A stretch of DNA of 64,000 nt, from contig DUEE01000016.1 of NCBI GenBank assembly GCA_011170285.1, positions 124,001-188,000 on the forward strand. Reading direction: 5' to 3'. The position numbers and the translations under genes are program-made. This document shows, one piece after another, positions 56,783-64,000 of the stretch (position 1 is the first letter of the stretch; each line of letters opens with the position of its first letter). This DNA comes from Dehalococcoidia bacterium (GTDB taxonomy: Bacteria > Chloroflexota > Dehalococcoidia > Dehalococcoidales > W498). The notes under the pieces are model-generated. The model worked only from the letters and a program-made list of their open reading frames with translations. It had not been told where the DNA came from and ran no database searches.

Positions 56783-58036
56783 GTGGGAAAAACATTAGCT
56801 GAGAAGATACTGAGCCAGAAGTCAGGAAGTGATGCCCTGGCAGAAAGTATTGTGGTGGCTGAGGTAGACCTGGTTTTCGCCCAGGATACTACCGGACCAC
56901 TGACAATAAGGCAATTTCAGACGAGTGGGTTTGAGCATCTAGCTAACCCAAACAAAACTGCCTTATTCCTTGACCACGCTGCTCCCAGTCCTAATTATGG
57001 ATTGTCTTCTGATCATATACTCCTACGCCGCTTTGCTCAACAAACTAGCTGTCTTATCTTTGATGTTGGCGATGGCATTTGCCACCAGTTGGTAGCTGAA
57101 TCTCTAGCTAAGCCAGGTGATATAATTATTGGCGCCGATTCTCATACGGTAACTGCTGGTGGTCTTGGTGCTTTTGCCACCGGGATGGGCTCTTCTGATA
57201 TAGCTATTGCCTTCGGTCTGGGTAAGACTTGGTTCCGAGTCCCGGAAAGTATAAAGGTAGTAGTTACAGGTAATTTCCCTGGAGGTGTCTATGCTAAAGA
57301 CCTTATTCTTCACCTTATCGGAAACATTGGAGCCAATGGAGCTACCTATAAAGCACTAGAATTTAGCGGTGATACCGTGGACAGTATGGCTATGTCGCAG
57401 CGTTTTACCATAGCTAACATGGCAGTGGAGGCTGGGGCTAAGGCAGGGCTTTTCGCCGCCGATAACATAACCAAAGACTATCTAATCTCACAAGGGCGTG
57501 GTAACCACTACCAATCAGTCTTCCCTGATGCCGATGCTACCTATGAACAAACCATCAATATTGATGTGGCTGAGCTTGAGCCCACGATATCTAAACCCCA
57601 CACCGTAGATAATATTGTCCTGGCAAGAGAGCTTAAGGGGACCGAAATCCAACAGGTATTTCTTGGCACCTGCACTAATGGACGTCTGGAAGACCTGGCT
57701 ATAGCAGCTAATATTTTGAAAGGAAAGAAATGCCACCCTGAAACCAGACTTATAGTTGCCCCGGCTTCACGGCAGGTTCTACTAGCTGCTATTAAGGCAG
57801 GCTATATCCAAAAACTAATTAAGGCTGGAGCTGTTATCTTACCACCTGGCTGTGGGGCTTGCCTTGGTCTTCATCAGGGAGTGCTGGGGGATGGGGAATC
57901 CTGCCTATCCACAGCTAACCGAAATTTTAGGGGACGGATGGGTAATCCACGAGCCTTCATCTATCTGGGCAGCCCGGCTACGGCGGCCGCTACCGCTATC
58001 ACCGGTAAAATCACTGACCCCAGAGAGGTAGTTTAG
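56783..58036 (+). CDS. aconitase/3-isopropylmalate dehydratase-type large subunit
   Basis: This encodes 417 residues. Iron-sulfur ligands are in LGTCTNGR and PPGCGACLGLHQG; GADSHTVTAGGLGAFATGMG is the substrate loop. It is the short two-subunit LeuC/homoaconitase type. Because it lies with isocitrate dehydrogenase, malate dehydrogenase and fumarase rather than leucine genes, aconitase activity is the best guess. It starts at GTG with a weak site. The small subunit begins 78 bases later. Confidence 0.9.
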   Translation: MGKTLAEKILSQKSGSDALAESIVVAEVDLVFAQDTTGPLTIRQFQTSGFEHLANPNKTALFLDHAAPSPNYGLSSDHILLRRFAQQTSCLIFDVGDGICHQLVAESLAKPGDIIIGADSHTVTAGGLGAFATGMGSSDIAIAFGLGKTWFRVPESIKVVVTGNFPGGVYAKDLILHLIGNIGANGATYKALEFSGDTVDSMAMSQRFTIANMAVEAGAKAGLFAADNITKDYLISQGRGNHYQSVFPDADATYEQTINIDVAELEPTISKPHTVDNIVLARELKGTEIQQVFLGTCTNGRLEDLAIAANILKGKKCHPETRLIVAPASRQVLLAAIKAGYIQKLIKAGAVILPPGCGACLGLHQGVLGDGESCLSTANRNFRGRMGNPRAFIYLGSPATAAATAITGKITDPREVV

Positions 58037-58114
58037 ACTTTAAAAAGAAGAATACAATCCATGAATAATTTAGATGCCAATATGAAAGATGTTTCCCTAA
58101 GAGGGGTAATATAG

Positions 58115-58609
58115 ATGCTTACTGGAAGAGCCTTCAAATTCGGCGACAATATCTCAACCGACCATATTACACCGGGGCGCCTGGCTCATTTAAGAAGTAA
58201 CCTCCCTGAGCTGGCAAAGCATGTTATGGAAGATGCTGACCCTACCTTTGCCTCCAGGGTAACCCTAGGGGATTTCATTGTGGCCGGTGCTAACTTTGGG
58301 CTCGGCTCTAGTCGAGAGCATGCCCCGCTGGTTATCAATATGGTTGGGGTAAGTGCTATATTGGCTAAATCAGTAGCCCGGATCTTCTTTAGAAACGCTA
58401 TCAATCTAGGGCTACCGGTATTGATATGCGATACTGATAAGATTAACGATGGAGATAAGCTAGAGGTAGACCTGATAGCAGGCACAGTTAACGACATAAC
58501 CAATGGCAACCGACTAACTTTTAGTCAAATCCCTGAGGTAATGCTCTGTATTCTTGGCGAAGGTGGGCTTATCCCCTATATTAAGAAATATGGCGATTTT
58601 AGACTATAA
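58115..58609 (+). CDS. aconitase/3-isopropylmalate dehydratase-type small subunit
   Basis: This 164-residue swivel domain has GDNISTDHITPGRLAHLRSN, then GANFGLGSSREHAPLVI (active-site serine and arginine). The loop after ITPGR reads AHLRS. In archaeal relatives an arginine here (YLR) marks enzymes acting on homoaconitate/tricarboxylates, whereas isopropylmalate isomerases have a hydrophobic residue (YLV). So the loop supports aconitase- or homoaconitase-type substrate choice. AGAGGGG precedes the ATG. Confidence 0.9.
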   Translation: MLTGRAFKFGDNISTDHITPGRLAHLRSNLPELAKHVMEDADPTFASRVTLGDFIVAGANFGLGSSREHAPLVINMVGVSAILAKSVARIFFRNAINLGLPVLICDTDKINDGDKLEVDLIAGTVNDITNGNRLTFSQIPEVMLCILGEGGLIPYIKKYGDFRL

Positions 58610-58636
58610 CTTGTAAACTGTTGAAGGAGGCATCTA

Positions 58637-59731
58637 GTGACTCATAAAGTCACACTCATCCCCGGTGATGGGATAGGGCCTGAGGTTACCGAAGCTACTA
58701 AAAGGGTTTTGGAAGCGACCGGAATCGCCTTTCGCTGGGATTTGGCTTATGCTGGCGCTGATGTCCAGGATGAGTTTGGCACACCTCTCCCTGCCTACGT
58801 ATTTGAGTCCATTAGAAAGAACAAGGTTGCCCTTAAGGGACCAGTTACTACACCTGTAGGCTCAGGCTTTAGAAGTGTAAATGTAGCTCTGCGTAAGGGG
58901 CTAGACCTTTATGCTTGTCTCCGTCCCTGCAAAACCTACCCTGGGGCTCCCACTCTATACAAAGATGTGGATATTGTAGTGGTGAGAGAAAATACTGAAG
59001 ACCTTTACAGTGGTATTGAGTTTGAGGAGGGAACTCCTGAAGCAGCAAGGCTCATAGAGTTACTTCTAGAGACGAAGGGAGAGGTAGTCAGGAAGGACTC
59101 GGGTTTTAGTATAAAATCAATCTCGGATTCATGCAGCCGAAGGATTGTCAGGTTCGCCTTTGATTACGCCCGAGCTCATCAAAGGAAAAAAGTAACCGCA
59201 GTGCACAAAGCCAATATTATGAAATTCTCAGATGGATTGTTCCTGGCTGTTGCCAGAGAAGTTGCTAAAGAATATCCTGACATTGAATTTGAGGATAGAC
59301 TTGTAGATAACATGACCATGCAACTGGTGAAAAGAGCGCAACAGTTTGATGTGATAGTGGCTCCTAATCTTTACGGCGACATAATCTCTGACTTGTGTGC
59401 CGGACTGGTGGGTGGACTGGGGTTAGCCCCCGGAGCTAATTTGGGCGATGACATGGCTGTCTTCGAACCAACCCACGGTAGTGCTCCTAAGTATGCTGGC
59501 AAAAATAAGGTCAATCCTATGGCAATGATGCTCTCTGGAGTAATGGTGCTCAACCACCTGGGTGAGACAGAAGCGGCTGATAGGCTGGAAAAAGCCATAG
59601 CTGAGGTTATCGCCGAGGGGAAGAATGTTACCTATGATATGAAGACTAATATACCCAATGCCCAATTAGTAGGCACTTCACAGGTAGCCGATGCCGTGAT
59701 TGAGAAACTAGAAAAGTCAAGCAATACCTAA
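58637..59731 (+). CDS. icd: isocitrate dehydrogenase (NAD-type)
   Basis: This encodes 364 residues of the beta-decarboxylating dehydrogenase family. [20 protein letters not shown] is the isocitrate-type substrate loop (serine and arginines) and differs from the LRL-KELDLYANLRP form of isopropylmalate dehydrogenase. [42 protein letters not shown] and [14 protein letters not shown] follow. The short length and sequence favour the NAD-linked type. GTG start with AAGGAGG upstream. It is in the TCA operon. Confidence 0.92.
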   Translation: MTHKVTLIPGDGIGPEVTEATKRVLEATGIAFRWDLAYAGADVQDEFGTPLPAYVFESIRKNKVALKGPVTTPVGSGFRSVNVALRKGLDLYACLRPCKTYPGAPTLYKDVDIVVVRENTEDLYSGIEFEEGTPEAARLIELLLETKGEVVRKDSGFSIKSISDSCSRRIVRFAFDYARAHQRKKVTAVHKANIMKFSDGLFLAVAREVAKEYPDIEFEDRLVDNMTMQLVKRAQQFDVIVAPNLYGDIISDLCAGLVGGLGLAPGANLGDDMAVFEPTHGSAPKYAGKNKVNPMAMMLSGVMVLNHLGETEAADRLEKAIAEVIAEGKNVTYDMKTNIPNAQLVGTSQVADAVIEKLEKSSNT

Positions 59732-59782
59732 GGAGAGTTGAAGAGAGGCGAATACGGGGTAAAATCTTCTCTTACATAACTA

Positions 59783-59920
59783 ATTTCCCTTATAAGGGGT
59801 AGATTGAAGGGGCGTTAGCCCCTTCGGTAACCATAACTCCCTCTCCTCTTGATAAGGGGAAGTCGCAGACTCGACTCGGAGAGGGGATACAGGGGATAGG
59901 GTTACCTGATAAAAACTTAA
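59783..59920 (+). repeat. dispersed hairpin repeat, copy B (upstream of mdh)
   Basis: Contains TTCCCTTATAAGGGGTAGA, the palindrome GAAGGGGCGTTAGCCCCTTC (59806-59825), CTTGATAAGGGGAAG, CGCAGACTCG and GAGAGGGGATACAGGGGATA followed by GGGTTACC and TAAAAACTT. Most blocks recur in copy C in the same order; the end blocks recur in copy A. The mdh ribosome site lies immediately after. Confidence 0.75.
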
Positions 59921-59930
59921 AGGAGGTAGG

Positions 59931-60869
59931 TTGCTAAGAAAAAAAATAAGCGTTATCGGTGCTGGAAGTGTCGGTGCCGCCTGCGTCCGGCGATTGGTTG
60001 AGAGAGACTATGCGGATATAATCCTGATGGATATTATTCAAGGTCTGCCTCAAGGTAAGGCGCTGGATATTCTAGAGTCAGCACCTATCCTCAACTTTAA
60101 CTCTCACCTTATTGGAACCAATAGCTACCAGGAAACAGCTAACTCGGATGTGGTAATCATTACCTCTGGCTCTGGAAGAAAACCAGGTATGACTCGTGAT
60201 GAGCTGCTGCTAGCTAATATGAAGATTATCACCGAGGTTACTCGCAATGTAGTAAGCCACTCTCCCAATTGCATTATCATTATGGTTACCAATCCGGTAG
60301 ATGCTATGACCCATTTAGCTATCCATACCAGTCAATTTTCCCGAAATAGAGTTTTTGGCTTATCTGGCGTCCTAGATAGCGCCCGGCTTAGCAGCTTCAT
60401 CGCTGCTGAGCTTAAGGTATCGGTAAAAGATGTATCCGCCTGTGTTCTGGGGCAACACGGTAGCAATATGGTTATTATCCCCAGGCTATCTACAGTTAGT
60501 GGCGTACCGATAACTAAGCTGCTGCCCCGAGAAACTATTGAGAGACTGGAGGCGCGCACCATAAGTGGTGGAGAGGAGATTGTAAACTTACTCAAAACTG
60601 GCAGTGCCTTCTATGCTCCATCAGCCGCTGTTGCCCAGATGGTGGAGGCCATAATTTTAGACAAGAAAGAAGTCTTGCCCTGTGCTACTTACCTAGAGGG
60701 TGAATATGGAATTAAAGACAGTGTCATCGGCGTCCCGGTCAAGCTGGGCAGAAGTGGCATTGAGGAAATAATAGAGCTAGAGCTGACTATGGAAGAAAAG
60801 CAAGTCTTAGCCACTTCGGCTGAGGCAGTGCGGGAGCTTATTAATATTATGAAAGGGGGAAGTAAGTGA
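59931..60869 (+). CDS. mdh: malate dehydrogenase (LDH-like type)
   Basis: This encodes 312 residues. The NAD site is VIGAGSVGAACVRRL. The substrate loop GRKPGMTRDELL has arginine where lactate dehydrogenase has glutamine, so malate/oxaloacetate is the substrate. The catalytic histidine is in LGQHGSNMV. It starts at TTG four bases after AAAGGAGG. It follows a hairpin repeat and ends by overlapping a small membrane gene (GTGA). Confidence 0.94.
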   Translation: MLRKKISVIGAGSVGAACVRRLVERDYADIILMDIIQGLPQGKALDILESAPILNFNSHLIGTNSYQETANSDVVIITSGSGRKPGMTRDELLLANMKIITEVTRNVVSHSPNCIIIMVTNPVDAMTHLAIHTSQFSRNRVFGLSGVLDSARLSSFIAAELKVSVKDVSACVLGQHGSNMVIIPRLSTVSGVPITKLLPRETIERLEARTISGGEEIVNLLKTGSAFYAPSAAVAQMVEAIILDKKEVLPCATYLEGEYGIKDSVIGVPVKLGRSGIEEIIELELTMEEKQVLATSAEAVRELINIMKGGSK

Positions 60870-61214
60870 AGTTGATGGCTGTCATAGTAGCTTCACTAGC
60901 CTTTGGCTTTTTTATCCTGTGCCCCAAGATGGTAGGTATGGCTTCAGTCATTGCCAATATTAAAGAGGTTAATCCCTGGCTGACAGTTGTTCTCGGGGCA
61001 GTAATAGCTATACCCTTGATGCCATTACTGTATTTGGTGTTTTAAAAAGTTCGGCGCTGGCTACGCAATAGGATTAGCCGTCATAACTGATATAGCTGCC
61101 GCCTTAGTTATTGGAGCCTATAGCTGGAAATCGTCGGTAGGTATAATCATTATAGCCGCATTTGTCTGGGCAGGGATAGTGGTTGCTAATTTGGTTACCA
61201 AGGCAATATCTTAA
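60866..61214 (+). CDS. small membrane protein split by a +1 frameshift
   Basis: GTG 60866 overlaps the mdh stop and has an AAAGGGGGA site. The frame gives 59 hydrophobic residues (ASLAFGFFILCPKMVGMASV; PWLTVVLGAVIAIPLMPLL) and ends LYLVF-TAA at 61043-61045. One base on, the +1 frame continues as KKFGAGYAIGLAVITDIAAA to a stop at 61212-61214, adding two more helices. Together this is a smooth protein of about 115 residues with four membrane segments. The junction TTT-TAA, within TTTT, would let tRNA-Phe slip +1. It is therefore either a recoding site, a recent mutation or a sequence error. The family is not recognised. Confidence 0.55.
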
Positions 61215-61224
61215 CAGATGAAGT

Positions 61225-61400
61225 CACCCACAAAGGGTAGAGTGAAGGGGCGGAGCCCCTTCTAAAATAATGGTTCCCCTTCTCCTTATCAAGGGGAAGG
61301 CGCAGACTCGCCTTGCGTAGCTCGACAGAGTCGCAGTCTGGTGACCTTTGGCTAGATTTTGAGAGGGGATAAAGGGGATGGGGTTACCAAATAAGAACCT
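61225..61400 (+). repeat. dispersed hairpin repeat, copy C (upstream of fumA)
   Basis: Contains AAAGGGTAGAGTGAAGGGGC, then GGAGCCCCTTC, CTTATCAAGGGGAAGGCGCA, GACTCG, and GAGAGGGGATAAAGGGGATG with GGGTTACC and ATAAGAACCTAAT. It matches copy B block by block, with an extra CAGACT/AGTCTG hairpin in the middle. Confidence 0.75.
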
Positions 61401-61425
61401 AATGAGGTGAGGTAGATAACGCCAA

Positions 61426-62271
61426 ATGAGAGAGATTGAAGTAAGCGCTATTAATCAGGCGGTAGCCCAGCTTTGTCAGCAGGCAAATTTTGAGTTGGGT
61501 GAGGATGTATTATCAGCGCTTAGGCAGGCGCAGCAGTCCGAGGAATCTCCATTGGGAAGAGAGGTTTTAAGCCAGCTTATGGAAAATGCCCGGATTGCTA
61601 GCCAAGAGCAACTTCCCTTATGTCAGGACTGTGGCACAGTAGTGGTGTTCCTTGAAATAGGTCAGGAAACTCATATTACTGGTGGTAACCTGTATGCTGC
61701 CGTAGAGGAGGGAGTGCGCCTGGGCTATACTCAAGGCTACCTGCGCAAATCCATAGTCAGCCAGCCCTTCTCTGCCAGAATAAATACCAAGGATAATACC
61801 CCTCCCGTTATTCATACTGAAATAGTTCCTGGTGACCAGCTAAGGATTGCTGTTATGCCTAAAGGAAGCGGGGCTGAGAATATGAGCAAAGTGGTTATGC
61901 TCAAGCCAGGTGACGGTAGGCAAGGCATCATTAACCTGGTAGTAAAGACTATTGATGAGGCAGGAGGCAATCCCTGTCCGCCGCTAATTATGGGTCTCGG
62001 CATAGGCGGTACAGCAGAAAAGGCAATGCTCCTGGCTAAGAAGGCATTACTCCGTCCGTTAGCTAAACCGAGCCCTGACTCTGAAATCGCTGAGCTTGAG
62101 AAAGAGATTCTAGCTCGTATTAATGCTCTGGGTATTGGACCGCTGGGCTTTGGCGGTAGAATTACTGCTTTGGCAGTACACGCTGAGGTTATGCCTACCC
62201 ATATTGCCAGCCTACCGGTAGCCATCAATCTCCAGTGCCACAGCGCTCGCCACCGAGAGACATTACTATAA
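61426..62271 (+). CDS. fumA: class I fumarate hydratase, alpha subunit
   Basis: This encodes 281 residues of the two-subunit iron-sulfur fumarase (or L(+)-tartrate dehydratase-type) family. Cysteine ligands and substrate contacts are in LPLCQDCGTVVVFLEIGQ; GLGIGGTAEKAMLLAKKALL, GPLGFGGRITAL and the final HSARHRE are typical. It interconverts fumarate and malate. Next to mdh, fumarase is the sensible call. The ATG is about 12 bases from a GAGGT site. fumB follows after 14 bases. Confidence 0.93.
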   Translation: MREIEVSAINQAVAQLCQQANFELGEDVLSALRQAQQSEESPLGREVLSQLMENARIASQEQLPLCQDCGTVVVFLEIGQETHITGGNLYAAVEEGVRLGYTQGYLRKSIVSQPFSARINTKDNTPPVIHTEIVPGDQLRIAVMPKGSGAENMSKVVMLKPGDGRQGIINLVVKTIDEAGGNPCPPLIMGLGIGGTAEKAMLLAKKALLRPLAKPSPDSEIAELEKEILARINALGIGPLGFGGRITALAVHAEVMPTHIASLPVAINLQCHSARHRETLL

Positions 62272-62285
62272 AGGGGGTGAGGTAG

Positions 62286-62834
62286 ATAAACATTACGTCA
62301 CCAATTGAGGCTGAAATAATAGATAAACTAAAGGTAGGCACCAGGGTTTTTATTTCTGGGGTTATCTATACCGCTCGTGATGCCGCTCACTGTAGGCTTA
62401 TTCAAGCCCTGGATAAGGGTGATAAGTTACCCTTTGGCCTTAACCGACAAACATTGTATTATATGGGACCATCCCCTGCGAAACCGGGGCAGATTATTGG
62501 CTCAGCCGGTCCCACTACCAGTAGTCGTATGGACATATACACCCCGCGCCTTATTGCTGCCGGGCTCAGAGCTATGATTGGTAAAGGCAACCGCTCACCA
62601 GCAGTAAAAGAAGCTATAAAGAAGTATAAGGCTGTTTATTTCGCCACCATAGGTGGCGCCGGCGCTTTACTAGCTCAATCTATTAAAGGTGTAGAGGTTA
62701 TAGCCTATGAAGATTTAGGCACCGAGGCTATCTTGCGGCTTAATGTTGATAACTTCCCAGCTATTGTCGCCAATGATATTTATGGGGAAGACCTGTTTGA
62801 CCAGGGTAAAGCCAGATACCAAAGGAGGAAATAA
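62286..62834 (+). CDS. fumB: class I fumarate hydratase, beta subunit, AUA (or AUU) start
   Basis: This encodes about 182 residues. The N-terminal part ITSPIEAEIIDKLKVGTRVF and ISGVIYTARDAAHCRL is needed for the fold and matches the family, and GPTTSSRMDIYTP and FATIGGAGALLAQSI follow. No ATG, GTG or TTG exists in frame between the stop TAG (62283) and TTG 62454, which would delete 56 conserved residues. An AAGGGGGTGA site at 62271-62280 places ATA 62286 at ideal spacing; ATT 62292 is the alternative. It ends the TCA cluster; the HIT gene follows three bases later. Confidence 0.92.
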   Translation: MNITSPIEAEIIDKLKVGTRVFISGVIYTARDAAHCRLIQALDKGDKLPFGLNRQTLYYMGPSPAKPGQIIGSAGPTTSSRMDIYTPRLIAAGLRAMIGKGNRSPAVKEAIKKYKAVYFATIGGAGALLAQSIKGVEVIAYEDLGTEAILRLNVDNFPAIVANDIYGEDLFDQGKARYQRRK

Positions 62835-62837
62835 GGG

Positions 62838-63179
62838 ATGGATTGTATTTTCTGTCAAATTGTAGCTGGCACGGTGCCCAGTGAAATCATTTACCAGGAT
62901 GACGAAGTAATTGCCTTCCCTGATATTAGTCCCCAGGCGCCTATACACCTGATAATTATCCCCAAGAAGCACATTCCTTCCCTTGCCCATCTGTCTGAAG
63001 CCGAGTCTCGGCTAATGGGGCATATGGTAAGTATTGCCAATCAACTGGCAAAAAGGGAAGGTATTTTCGAAAGTGGATATCGCCTAGTGATAAACTGTGG
63101 TAAGCAAGGGGGACAGTTAGTGCCTCATCTCCACATGCATCTTCTTGGCGGTCGCAAGCTCCCAAATGCGCTGGGCTAA
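62838..63179 (+). CDS. HIT family nucleotide hydrolase (HinT-like)
   Basis: This encodes 113 residues. CIFCQIVAGTVPSEIIYQDD at the start and the HIT motif HLHMHLLGG near the C-terminus, with INCGKQGGQLVPH before it, are diagnostic. It hydrolyses purine nucleoside phosphoramidates or AMP-lysine adducts. The AGGAGG site overlaps the end of fumB, so it belongs to the same transcript. Confidence 0.94.
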   Translation: MDCIFCQIVAGTVPSEIIYQDDEVIAFPDISPQAPIHLIIIPKKHIPSLAHLSEAESRLMGHMVSIANQLAKREGIFESGYRLVINCGKQGGQLVPHLHMHLLGGRKLPNALG

Positions 63180-63274
63180 CTAGTCCGTTAGCAAGGTGAG
63201 CAAACTAAGCTCCATAAACACGCACCACTATGCCTAGGCAAAATAACAGGCATCCAAAAAGTTAGGTTTCCAGT

Positions 63275-63501
63275 CTAAGCTTCTTCCCCAAGTGATGAAA
63301 GAAGGGCTGCCTGTTTAACTAAAAAATATAGATCGGTAGCACTAAAACCCAGATACAAAGGCAGGCAAGTTGAAGATAACCCCAAAGAGCATAGTTTAGT
63401 AGAACAGCCAATCCCACAAAGCCTAGGAAGAATGTAAAACCCGCAATAACCACACTCCGCCTCATGGTTCTCATTACACTTTCTTGCCGGAAACATCGCA
63501 A
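63275..63501 (-). CDS. small membrane protein, probably frameshifted at a T-run
   Basis: The minus-strand frame from 63501 (or ATG 63474) gives RRSVVIAGFTFFLGFVGLAV, then LQLACLCIWVLVLPIYIF with two membrane helices, and stops at TAG. The neighbouring frame continues in register as FLVKQAALLSSLGEEA to a stop at 63275. The join is a run of six T (63321-63326, read on the minus strand). The intact product would be a protein of about 65-75 residues. It is upstream of nothing on its strand but downstream of the NUDIX gene. The family is not recognised. Confidence 0.4.
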
Positions 63502-63550
63502 TATGGGGAATATTATAAAGATAAAGCTTGGTGTTTAGCAGGGTAAATAG

Positions 63551-64000
63551 CTATTGAGTTTTGAGATATGCTAAGAAGATAAGCAGCCCAGCGATGCTCT
63601 TGGCATCACAGATGCTGTCGGATGTAATAAGACTGGAAATCTGGCTAATCGGCACCCGGGTTAACCTAATATTCTCGGTATCCTCGGCATATGATTGGCT
63701 AGGAATAAGGTCGGTAGCTAGGTAAAGGTAAAGGTATTCAGTGCAATAACCTGGTGTGGAGTAAAAACCACCTAGCCTTTCCACCTTTCTGGGCAGGTAG
63801 CCCGTTTCCTCGCTTAACTCACGTCTAACAGTGGCCACCGGGTCTTCACCAAGCTCAATGCCACCAGCTGGTATTTCCAGCAGCTCCTTCTCTACTGGCT
63901 TGCGAAATTGATTAACTAGTAACACATTGTCATTATCATCAATAGCGATAATAGCCACACAATCGCTATGCTCCACAATCTCTCGCCTGGTTTTTCTGCC
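63551..64000 (-). CDS. NUDIX hydrolase, ADP-ribose pyrophosphatase-like (5' end outside the window)
   Basis: At least 149 residues are visible; the frame is open to the right edge (GRKTRREIVEHSDCVAII), so the start lies beyond it. The NUDIX box is GGIELGEDPVATVRRELSEETGY, with LEIPAG before it, which fits the ADP-ribose/nudF type. It would hydrolyse ADP-ribose or related dinucleotides. Proline/tyrosine residues after the box (FYSTPGYCTEY) agree with that class. Confidence 0.9.
   Translation of the reverse strand, partial: GRKTRREIVEHSDCVAIIAIDDNDNVLLVNQFRKPVEKELLEIPAGGIELGEDPVATVRRELSEETGYLPRKVERLGGFYSTPGYCTEYLYLYLATDLIPSQSYAEDTENIRLTRVPISQISSLITSDSICDAKSIAGLLIFLAYLKTQ

Noticed and set aside
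56783-59731. Leucine biosynthesis genes (leuC-leuD-leuB)
   Set aside because: The dehydrogenase has the isocitrate-type loop, the small subunit has an arginine loop, and the neighbours are TCA enzymes.

Overview
The window looks like a chromosomal segment of an anaerobic, probably uncultured member of the Chloroflexota, most likely a Dehalococcoidia-type organism. This is an inference from gene content: an HdrCBA-MvhD-MetVF locus of the Wood-Ljungdahl methyl branch, an archaeal-type fructose-1,6-bisphosphate aldolase/phosphatase, a compact TCA-type operon with a LeuC/LeuD-type hydratase and a two-subunit fumarase, and the AmmeMemoRadiSam pair. I saw no reductive dehalogenase, rRNA or CRISPR array. 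The lifestyle suggested is amino-acid or peptide fermentation with CO2-linked folate chemistry: a tyrosine phenol-lyase-like enzyme, a branched-chain amino-acid transporter and carboxyl-transfer enzymes.

Region 1-6.5 kb is an accessory, partly decayed defence island. It holds a small orphan protein, a candidate two-gene HEPN/winged-helix system, a DUF262-DUF1524 (GmrSD-like) nuclease, a truncated tyrosine integrase beside a tRNA-Arg, a frameshifted restriction-modification fragment and a decayed tRNA-like sequence. Region 6.5-10.7 kb carries a multi-PAS hybrid histidine kinase and the convergent lyase gene.

Region 10.8-18.8 kb is a tight operon hdrC-hdrB-hdrA-mvhD-metV-metF. HdrA is a tandem duplication with a GltD/NfnB-like NAD(P)H module inserted into the first copy, so the operon should encode an electron-transferring methylenetetrahydrofolate reductase complex. 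A lipoprotein serpin follows. Then come the minus-strand genes purF, an alpha/beta hydrolase and tlyA.

Region 23.7-31.4 kb is a second defence island: an IS3-type remnant, then hsdM, an AbiD/F-type HEPN gene, hsdS, a small protein and hsdR, with a promoter-plus-hairpin module between hsdM and the abi gene. Region 31.5-40.9 kb is mostly housekeeping: dnaN, rdgB, FBP aldolase/phosphatase, hisA, hisI, a DUF1385 gene, rpmE-rpmA-rplU, coaE and an EamA-type permease. Region 41-46.2 kb has the radical SAM/MEMO-AMMECR1 pair, a YaaC-like gene, rarA and an initiator tRNA. Region 46.6-51.2 kb is a complete livHMGFK transporter. Short cofactor genes follow (FMN-binding protein, Trm112-like protein, queD, folK).

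Region 53-62.8 kb is a central-carbon cluster: a carboxyltransferase, a small subunit, an OadA-biotin fusion, aconitase-type large and small subunits, isocitrate dehydrogenase, malate dehydrogenase and fumarase alpha and beta. The window ends with a HIT protein, a small membrane gene and a partial NUDIX hydrolase.

The most unexpected signal is translational. hisA, rplU and fumB, all conserved genes, have no AUG, GUG or UUG where the protein should begin. Each instead has AUA or AUU at that position, behind a purine-rich ribosome-binding site. Also notable are a dispersed hairpin repeat family that sits directly upstream of mdh and fumA, and three small genes that appear split at T-runs.
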